A DNA stretch of 47,549 nt from a virus. The notes beneath the pieces were generated by a model. That model did no database searches. It was given only the letters and a program-made list of their open reading frames with translations, and had not been told where the DNA came from. Both the position numbers and the translations under genes were made by a program. Below, in pieces: positions 41,144 to 47,549 of this stretch. Every line of letters starts with the position of its first letter. Within the stretch, counting starts at the first letter, position 1. Location of the stretch: IMG/VR virus record IMGVR_UViG_3300025153_000204, positions 1-47,549 of that record. One strand, written 5' to 3'.

Positions 41144-44100
41144 TATTTCAAAATTATAGAGATTGAATCTTTCAACAGATTTTCCAACTCAGTTTTTAAT
41201 TCCGCGATATAGACTTCAATATCAGCCTGATTATTAATCGTCGTTCGGGGCAAACTAAATGTTGTAGCCTTAGGAGCCGTTATTACAATGGCTTCGTCCA
41301 CTGCTGACTGAAACTGACCAGGCAATGCGGCTATTTTTGTATCCCACGAATAGAGCGATGCCTTTTGTAATTGGTTGAGAAGAGCATTGGAATCAAGCGG
41401 TTTTATTTCGGGTTTTGCCAGCAATTGGTGTTTAAATAAGATGCTGTGCTTTTGATCGGGCGTTAGTTTACCGAAATACATATTGGCTTGCAGTTCTGCC
41501 ATTTTCAGATCGTACAAACTGATATAACTCTCTTTCAACTTGTTTAAGGCACCTTTCAGCTTTTCGGTAAGGTCAGTTAACTTAGGTTGAATCGGATCGG
41601 GTTCCTGTAACAACAGCCTGTTATCACGAATCGCCTCAATTTCTGATTTCAATTGTTCCATTCCTGTATCGCCATTTGAATGATTGGCCAGCTCTGACAA
41701 TAATCTCCATTGTGGTTCCCGCTTGCGCACTAAATCGGCCTTTTTACTCCACTCGGTATTCTTCGATTTCAGATCCTCCTGTTCCTCCAGCAGACGAACC
41801 AGACGTTCATTCCCATCCAGATTTTCAATATCTTTTAAAAATTGAATGTTGATCGGCTCTGGTTTGGGAGCATCACCACCTATAATGCCGGCCAGCTCTT
41901 TTAACTTATTCAGGAAGGTATTCGAATGTAAAAACTCTTCACCTGGTTTGCACGAAATACCTGCATCCAGGTAGATTTTCCGAAGTTTTATTTTATCGGA
42001 AGCTGCCAAAGTATGCACTTCTTTCTTGAAAACCGCAATACCGATTTTGGCCTGATTGATATTAGGTTCAGGTGTCGAAATATTCTCCATATTTCGAAGC
42101 ATCACAATCATCGTGTCAATTGCATCCTGGCTCCAGCCATAGTGCGCCTTCATAAATTGGTTGCGGATTTCTTTGCCCTGCTTGGTATTGTTTCCAATGA
42201 ACCGTAATATTTCAATCGCAACAGGATGATCTTTAGGTTCCTTTTCCCAACCAATTTTCTTTAGGGCATCCGGATCTCCGGATAGCGCTTTGGCTAATGC
42301 TTTATCCCAATCTTTAAAGTCACCTTTGCTTTTAAATTCAGTAAATTGTCTATCTGCCAGACTGTTTAAGGCACTTTCAATATTGTCTCTTATGGTGCCT
42401 GTTTCCACTTTATTTCCACCTGCCAAATAAACGACACCCTCCATGCAAATTTTAATGATCAGTTCTTCTATGGCAATCCGTGCGAGCCCCTGACGGGTCT
42501 CCATGCTTTTCCTGGCTTGTTCACCTTCAGGATTAGAGGGTAAACCTTTTGCATTAATCGTTAACCCGGCAGCGAGATATTTGATGATCTCACTTCGAAG
42601 TTCAGAATCACGGAATTTTTTCACAAAAGCATAAGCCAATGGAGCATCGGCACCTTCAGCCCGGATTTCGTTGATTACGACAGATTCATTTTCAAACCAA
42701 CCATCACGAATCCAGACATTTAGTTTGTAATCGGTATTCGGTCTTGTCTCTTTATCCCAAATATCAAAATCTCTCTTTTGTTTTGAAATACCATGCAAAA
42801 TATTGATGGTCTTTGTTTTATCATTGAAAAAAGCTATGATCTTCTCCTTTCGAAGGCTTTGAATTTTGTCATCTCCCGAGCTGTTTATTTTTACGGCCTG
42901 TGCGGTATATTCCTGTTCCCATTCTGCACCTACTTTGGTTTGCAGTTTGAACTCATCATTTACAGGCATTAATACTTTTTCTTCTACCAGTTTTTTAATG
43001 AGCTCTTTGATCTTCGTACGGAATTTATCAGAGGATTCGTTAAGGTTGTCGATCAATAATTCAGCGATCGTATTTTCATTCGACTTTAAACGGCTAACTG
43101 TTGTATCCTTCGGCAACTGATCGATCAGAAATACAACGCTTAGAATTCGGCCTTCCAGTTCACAATCACCACCCTGTACTTTTCTCCCTTCAATCAGATT
43201 ATTGGTTTCATTTAAAAGCAACGCATTTTGCAACAGCTGCGATTGCTTTTGCTCAAAGATTAAATCTGCGGGAATTATAAAACCTAATTCTTTGTCCGCT
43301 ACCTTTTTGATACTTTCATCCACAATCCTTAACTGGCTTCTTAATTGCCCCGAGGTACCAGCTGTGTCAATAGCCTGGAGAATTTTCTTCCAGAATTTAC
43401 GCGTAGAGGGCATAATCGGATAATCAGCGATTAAGTTAGCTCGGTCGCTTGTAACATAGCCAAAATCAGTACCGGAAAGATTTCGGGAAATTTCACCTAA
43501 AGCTGCTTCGAGCTTTTTGTCAATCGCACTGATCGTTGAAGGTTTTTTCTCCAATACCGTTTTTCGGGTTACTGTTTCGACATCAGTATCTGATAACGAA
43601 ACATTGATCGTAAAACGATCTTTTAAACGCTGTAACAAGCTTGTCTCTGAGAGTGCATTCTGTCCAGTACCAACCAGTAAAAATTTACCATCAAAATTAC
43701 TGCATATATCCTGCGCCAGATTTTGAAGGTCAATACTCTTATCGCTATCCGAACCTATGAATTGCTGAACCTCATCCAAAACCACAATCGTTAAAGGAAT
43801 TTTAGTACCAAAGAACATGGGCAATATTTCGGTTTTGATGGTGTCAATCAATTGCTCCCGATTAATGCTTTCAATTCTCTTGAAGTTAGCCTTGAAATTT
43901 TCCTTCACCTTGGCCTCATTTTCAGCAAATTCCGGCTTCAGTTCCAATATCGCTTTTGCGATTGCTGTCGACACAAATAAGTTTTCATATTCCTTCTTGA
44001 AATCCTTCCCCTGTGCTTCTATCAACGATTTTAAACCATCATAAATTCCTTCCTGTTTGGCCCAATAAACAAATTTAAAATGATGGTATTGCTGAGGCAA

Positions 44101-44574
44101 CCCCAATTCATTCAAAAACAATTGAAGGAATGAATAACGAATATCCGCCGAAGGGAAATCTTTCAATGTGCCTGAAACAGATAGCTTTCCATTTAATTTT
44201 TGCTTTCTTTCCAGTTCGAAAAATAAATCATTGATATCCTGAGGTAAAGGTTTTATTGTTCTTGCTGTATCGCCATTCGGAAACTGAAAGTCTTCCCATA
44301 GGTAACCTAACATTTTAACGAGGTGTGATTTACCACTCCCAAAAAATCCACTTACCCACGCTGCAGGTTGTTTGGGCTGGTCGATATGTTTTAAGTAAGT
44401 ATCTAAAATCCGGTAGATACCACGTTGGTATTCACCTTCGCATACAAACGTTTTCAATTCGTGACGAATAATCTTGAGCCCCTGCTCATCCTTTGCAGTA
44501 TTTATTTCAACAACGCCATCGTTGATCAGGTTGTTTTCATCAGGATTCAGTGTAAATAATTCCTTATTCTTCAT
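41143..44574 (-). CDS. brxC: BrxC: large BREX P-loop ATPase
   Basis: 1143 residues, close to the family norm of about 1,200. Walker A is GFFGSGKSH (76-84) and Walker B LTIVVLDEVQQF near 257-268. The rest is helical with many charged segments, including a long coiled coil in the last 250 residues. BrxC is the ORC/Cdc6-like ATPase of BREX. It starts 12 bases after brxB and ends in a one-base overlap with pglX. Confidence 0.93.
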   Translation of the reverse strand: MKNKELFTLNPDENNLINDGVVEINTAKDEQGLKIIRHELKTFVCEGEYQRGIYRILDTYLKHIDQPKQPAAWVSGFFGSGKSHLVKMLGYLWEDFQFPNGDTARTIKPLPQDINDLFFELERKQKLNGKLSVSGTLKDFPSADIRYSFLQLFLNELGLPQQYHHFKFVYWAKQEGIYDGLKSLIEAQGKDFKKEYENLFVSTAIAKAILELKPEFAENEAKVKENFKANFKRIESINREQLIDTIKTEILPMFFGTKIPLTIVVLDEVQQFIGSDSDKSIDLQNLAQDICSNFDGKFLLVGTGQNALSETSLLQRLKDRFTINVSLSDTDVETVTRKTVLEKKPSTISAIDKKLEAALGEISRNLSGTDFGYVTSDRANLIADYPIMPSTRKFWKKILQAIDTAGTSGQLRSQLRIVDESIKKVADKELGFIIPADLIFEQKQSQLLQNALLLNETNNLIEGRKVQGGDCELEGRILSVVFLIDQLPKDTTVSRLKSNENTIAELLIDNLNESSDKFRTKIKELIKKLVEEKVLMPVNDEFKLQTKVGAEWEQEYTAQAVKINSSGDDKIQSLRKEKIIAFFNDKTKTINILHGISKQKRDFDIWDKETRPNTDYKLNVWIRDGWFENESVVINEIRAEGADAPLAYAFVKKFRDSELRSEIIKYLAAGLTINAKGLPSNPEGEQARKSMETRQGLARIAIEELIIKICMEGVVYLAGGNKVETGTIRDNIESALNSLADRQFTEFKSKGDFKDWDKALAKALSGDPDALKKIGWEKEPKDHPVAIEILRFIGNNTKQGKEIRNQFMKAHYGWSQDAIDTMIVMLRNMENISTPEPNINQAKIGIAVFKKEVHTLAASDKIKLRKIYLDAGISCKPGEEFLHSNTFLNKLKELAGIIGGDAPKPEPINIQFLKDIENLDGNERLVRLLEEQEDLKSKNTEWSKKADLVRKREPQWRLLSELANHSNGDTGMEQLKSEIEAIRDNRLLLQEPDPIQPKLTDLTEKLKGALNKLKESYISLYDLKMAELQANMYFGKLTPDQKHSILFKHQLLAKPEIKPLDSNALLNQLQKASLYSWDTKIAALPGQFQSAVDEAIVITAPKATTFSLPRTTINNQADIEVYIAELKTELENLLKDSISIILK

Positions 44575-44586
44575 AGTGGTTATAAA

Positions 44587-45132
44587 TTAAGCAGTTATAG
44601 GCCGTGCAAGATAGCTCCAACCATCCCTGGCATCTAAAAGGCGGTAATGATTTTTATCGAATTCCCCGGGAAAGAGGATCAACATTCTTCCTTTGAAAGC
44701 ATTGGAGCAACCGTTGAGTACATCCGACATTCGGTTAAATCCGAAAAGCGAAGAAATATCCCGGATCGCAATCAGGGTTGTATCATCCGAACCTTGATTC
44801 TCTATTTCCTTGATCAAAAAATCAATGGCAAATTGCTTGAATTCAGCTTCCAGTTGATCAACCAAAGTTTCCGGATCATTAAAGTATTCCTCTTTGTATT
44901 CATGGTTTGTCATCCAAATGGGAAAGCATTTCTTCAACGAAATATTCACCCATTTTTTACCCGCTTTAATGGTGGCTGTTTCAAAGTCACCCAAACGCAG
45001 TTCAACTTTGCGTTGTTCTGCCGGATCGTAAACCAAAAACCAGACTCGTTCCTGTCCGGATAAAGAAGTTGACCACGGTTCATTGACCACTAGTTCAAAG
45101 GCAGATAGTAATTGATCAGTTTTAGATACCAT
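44587..45132 (-). CDS. brxB: BrxB (DUF1788 family)
   Basis: 181 residues, in the normal range for BrxB. The segments FELVVNEPWSTSLSGQERVW, then VWFLVYDPAEQRKVELRLG and the final RMLILFPGEFDKNHYRLLDA fit the DUF1788 pattern (RVWFxVYDP; ILIPG..E...YR..DxxDGW). The start overlaps the end of brxA by 11 bases. Its role is a small structural component of the BREX assembly; no catalytic motif is visible. Confidence 0.9.
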   Translation of the reverse strand: MVSKTDQLLSAFELVVNEPWSTSLSGQERVWFLVYDPAEQRKVELRLGDFETATIKAGKKWVNISLKKCFPIWMTNHEYKEEYFNDPETLVDQLEAEFKQFAIDFLIKEIENQGSDDTTLIAIRDISSLFGFNRMSDVLNGCSNAFKGRMLILFPGEFDKNHYRLLDARDGWSYLARPITA

Positions 45133-45850
45133 TAATTTCCAGTTTGTTGGTTAGGTTATTGAAAGATATTGCAGTCACGCTTCCTGCAAATTGGTATTGC
45201 ATGAAATCTCTTTTAGCCGCTTCAATGGCAAGCTCACGGACAATCGAATCGCTTAAAGAAAGCGCTTTTACCCATTTACTTGTTAAAATAAAATCGCCTC
45301 TCAATCCATCTAAGTAAGCCATGAAAAAAGCAAAAGCAACTACAATAAAGCTGATATCTGGTTGAGTCCGGATGTTTTTTACTTTTCCGGTTATGAAACC
45401 TGCTTGTTTCCAGGAACTGGCAATACGATTCGCTATTGCTCTTCTTGTGATTTCTGAATACCTGCCTGAATATCTGGATTCAAGATCTTCCTCTAACTTT
45501 TCGACAGTTATTCTGTCACCAAGCTTTGTATCAACAACCGCTGAAATGCTTTCGGCCAATAAATAATCATGACCAATCGAATACAAAAGGGCCAAAATCG
45601 GTTTATTCTTCTCATCCGAAATTTGCCAGAAGTATTTTAGTGCTTTAAATGACGGATTGTTTAAGTCAAAACTGTATAGTGTTATTAGAAAACCCGTTGT
45701 TCTTTTGACACCTGATTTTGTCTTCTTATTAATGACATTTTGACTCAGTGAATCAAGGTAATTGTCATCCTCAATTGCATGATCCATCACCTTTGCAAGT
45801 TCAGCAAACATGATGGTACGGCTGGTATGTATGGTTTTAGTTGGGTTCAC
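45122..45850 (-). CDS. brxA: BrxA (DUF1819 family)
   Basis: 242 residues. A helical winged-helix-like product that opens MNPTKTIHTSRTIMFAELAK and contains SRYSEITRRAIANRIASSWK, then GFITGKVKNIRT, typical of the DUF1819 fold. BrxA proteins bind DNA. It is the first gene of the type 1 BREX operon and overlaps brxB by 11 bases. The next gene upstream is 235 bases away, so the operon promoter should be in that gap. Confidence 0.9.
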   Translation of the reverse strand: MNPTKTIHTSRTIMFAELAKVMDHAIEDDNYLDSLSQNVINKKTKSGVKRTTGFLITLYSFDLNNPSFKALKYFWQISDEKNKPILALLYSIGHDYLLAESISAVVDTKLGDRITVEKLEEDLESRYSGRYSEITRRAIANRIASSWKQAGFITGKVKNIRTQPDISFIVVAFAFFMAYLDGLRGDFILTSKWVKALSLSDSIVRELAIEAAKRDFMQYQFAGSVTAISFNNLTNKLEINGI

Positions 45851-45920
45851 AGTTTAAAATCAATCAAAAATTATTATCATAAAAACTTACTCATTTTCAC
45901 AGCTTGCAAGTTACAAAATC

Positions 45921-45942
45921 ACAATAAACAATTCATTATTGT
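45921..45942. promoter_or_regulatory. Dyad upstream of brxA
   Basis: ACAATAA and TTATTGT form a 7-base inverted repeat with an 8-base spacer, 71-92 bases before the brxA start, in a 234-base A/T-rich gap (45851-46084) with no gene. It is a candidate operator for BREX control. No clear -33/-7 promoter pair was found. Confidence 0.35.
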
Positions 45943-46084
45943 TAAAAATGTTTTTTCACTGAGATTTCAACAAAATAAAGGGTGGAACATGTTGAAAAGA
46001 TATTTTTGATCAATTAAGAGCTTTTAATATTGAAAAGATGAAAGGTTGAAAAATGGTTTAGATTTGTAAAAAATATTTTTGTGA

Positions 46085-47077
46085 TTAAATATTTGATTTA
46101 CATTCCTTTATTGAAGTCGTCATTTCAGTAATGATGTTTTTCGTTTCTTTGAAGTATATGTAATGAAGATGAATGCTGTCATTTTCAATTTTAATCTCCT
46201 TATCAGCAAAAGTGGTATCACATTTATCAGGCAAAGAAGGCATTACACACGCGACATATAAATTGATATGCTTTGGTGGAAGGCTCACATGATAACCAAA
46301 TAATTTCCACCAATCTTCACCACTTTTGCTACGTAAAAGTTTTAAAACAAAGGTTGCATATGCCAATCCTTGAAGTATTGCTTTAGAGGGAGGTTCTTTG
46401 GAAACATTTTCATCTTTTACTTCCATAATACAAAGTCTTCTCCTACCTCCTCTACTAACACGAGCTAAAATATCAATGCCGCCACCTTTTATTACATATT
46501 CCAGGCTATCAATTTTACTGGCGCTTAAAGGAGTAGGCATTTGAAACCGAGCAATGTTTGCAAGCAACACCGGTTGAACATTGCATAAACTTTTAATTTG
46601 ACTTTTCGATTTTGAAAATTCAGTTAAAAGGAGACTTTCTATTCTGTGCTCATTATTCATACCTAAAGTGTCATCTCTTTTAGGATTTGCCTTGAAATAT
46701 TTTCTAAATTCTTTTGATTTCTCCGACCTCCATGCATTGTCCTTCAGCTGAATTTTACATCCAAAATACGTCTCATTATTTTTGTCACATCGTAAAGTTG
46801 AAATTGCAACATTATCTCCCTTAATTTTAAGATCGGCGACATCCTGACCAAGATAACGCAAGGAATAGACCATGCTCCCTTTAGCTTCTTTTACATTCAT
46901 GTATAGATATAGAGGCATCCATTTATGAAATTTCTTTTTATTCTTTATGATTGTGTCAAGGTTCAAATGAATTTTTTTTGCATAATCTTCAAATCTTGAA
47001 ATCCACTCATTATTATCATGTAACTTCTCTTGAACTTTCAAAATTGTATACCTACATTCTTCATCAAAATCGCGCAT
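46085..47077 (-). CDS. PD-(D/E)XK nuclease-like protein
   Basis: A longer frame starts at TTG 47092, but ATG at 47077 is preferred because a GGGAGG ribosome-binding site lies 7 bases before it. The product has 330 residues. The nuclease signature is seen in order: NEHRIESLL near 142-150 (helix glutamate), GGGIDIL with D202, CIMEVKDEN with E219 and K221, and AILQGLAYA with Q236. The N-terminal 130 residues carry no known motif. The stop of the upstream metallo-beta-lactamase gene lies 2 bases before the start, so the two are translated together. A nuclease in a defence island suggests a DNA-cleaving effector. Gene family not recognised. Confidence 0.65.
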   Translation of the reverse strand: MRDFDEECRYTILKVQEKLHDNNEWISRFEDYAKKIHLNLDTIIKNKKKFHKWMPLYLYMNVKEAKGSMVYSLRYLGQDVADLKIKGDNVAISTLRCDKNNETYFGCKIQLKDNAWRSEKSKEFRKYFKANPKRDDTLGMNNEHRIESLLLTEFSKSKSQIKSLCNVQPVLLANIARFQMPTPLSASKIDSLEYVIKGGGIDILARVSRGGRRRLCIMEVKDENVSKEPPSKAILQGLAYATFVLKLLRSKSGEDWWKLFGYHVSLPPKHINLYVACVMPSLPDKCDTTFADKEIKIENDSIHLHYIYFKETKNIITEMTTSIKECKSNI

Positions 47078-47079
47078 AG

Positions 47080-47549
47080 TTAAACCTCCCAATATTCGCC
47101 ATCGGCGTTTAATTCAACATTATTAAATAGTTCACTGTATTTCTCCGGCATAAAAGTATGGATAGGAACGATTCTGGAAGGAGCCAGAGCATCTGCAAAC
47201 CGTTTTAAATCCGAAGGGCTTGCATGACCGGATGTATGTATGCTTTGCTTAGGAATTTTATGCTTGGCCAGCCATTCCCTTAAATAAGCATTTGAATCCT
47301 GTTCCCAATAACCTTCCCATTGTGAATAAATATATACCGCATCATTGAGCAAATCTGCCTTTTCAAGATCTCGTATATGAATTGGGCGAAAAAGAAGAAC
47401 GCTCTGATCTGAAATTGCCTGCAGGTTTTCAATAAAGATACGATTCTTGGAATGGCTTTTTAAAAGATCAATCCAATTGTTGCTTTTTATTTGAATTCGT
47501 TGTTTATGAGGAATAAATAGGGCAATATTTGGCCAGCCAGACTGCGGAA
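47080..47549 (-). CDS. Beta-CASP metallo-beta-lactamase family protein, 3' part (gene cut by window edge)
   Basis: The frame stays open to the right end of the window, so only the last 156 residues or so are seen; the N-terminal HxHxDH site lies outside. The C-terminal motifs are those of the beta-CASP/RNase J group: IHTSGHASPSDLKRF (the SGHA box), then SRIVPIHTFMPEKY (the PIHT box). RNase J-like enzymes are metal-dependent nucleases acting on RNA or DNA. It is directly followed by the PD-(D/E)XK gene, so the pair may be a two-nuclease unit. A housekeeping RNase J is less likely because of this coupling and the defence neighbourhood. Confidence 0.7.
   Translation of the reverse strand, partial: PQSGWPNIALFIPHKQRIQIKSNNWIDLLKSHSKNRIFIENLQAISDQSVLLFRPIHIRDLEKADLLNDAVYIYSQWEGYWEQDSNAYLREWLAKHKIPKQSIHTSGHASPSDLKRFADALAPSRIVPIHTFMPEKYSELFNNVELNADGEYWEV

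Noticed and set aside
47092-47094. TTG start for the PD-(D/E)XK gene
   Set aside because: ATG at 47077 has a GGGAGG ribosome-binding site at proper distance, whereas the TTG would place the start inside the MBL coding end without one.
1-47549. tRNA, rRNA or CRISPR arrays
   Set aside because: No cloverleaf with a GTTCRA-type T arm, no rRNA signature and no regularly spaced repeats were seen in the intergenic gaps by eye.

Overview
The window looks like Bacteroidota DNA. Leaders are A/T-rich, many genes overlap by 1-11 bases, Shine-Dalgarno sites are mostly absent, and one intergenic site fits the Bacteroidota -33 TTG / -7 TAnnTTTG promoter. The gene families (DUF6573-like, DUF4942-like methyltransferase, QatABCD, type 1 BREX) fit that phylum. 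A finer placement cannot be supported from sequence alone.

Region 1 (1-12,951, + strand) is a replication/accessory module of a phage or phage-plasmid. It has many small unknown genes, a MoxR-type AAA+ ATPase followed by a VWA-like partner, a DUF6573-like protein, two N6-adenine-type methyltransferases (NPPF motifs) with no restriction partner, and a short NAD-dependent DNA ligase. The genes are separated by repeated hairpins with the conserved loop CTGTGT, and two of them carry a repeated CGACGCCATCCGG leader hairpin.

Region 2 (13,101-26,280, - strand) begins with a 697-residue PIN/coiled-coil/two-TM protein, a plausible stand-alone defence effector. Then comes a phage morphogenesis module read leftwards: two small genes, an S49 prohead-type protease, a major capsid-like protein with a built-in coiled-coil scaffold, a probable decoration protein ending in the same EGSGA tail as the capsid, a Stealth-like glycosyltransferase, an unknown gene, a fused GT4-GT2 glycosyltransferase, two small genes and the large terminase. 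No portal, tail tube, tape-measure or tail-fibre gene can be recognised.

Region 3 (26,423-47,549, - strand) is a stacked defence island. It holds a complete QatABCD operon, A/T-richer than its neighbours; a small two-gene unit (111 and 44 residues, ATGA-coupled); a complete type 1 BREX operon (brxA-brxB-brxC-pglX-pglZ-brxL) with a Schlafen/AlbA_2-type ATP-binding regulator inserted between pglX and pglZ; and, upstream of BREX, a PD-(D/E)XK nuclease-like gene coupled to a beta-CASP metallo-beta-lactamase gene cut by the window edge. The last pair is the best candidate here for an undescribed system.

The island adjoins the phage-like module in the same orientation. Whether both lie on one mobile element or meet at an integration boundary near 26.3 kb cannot be decided from this window.
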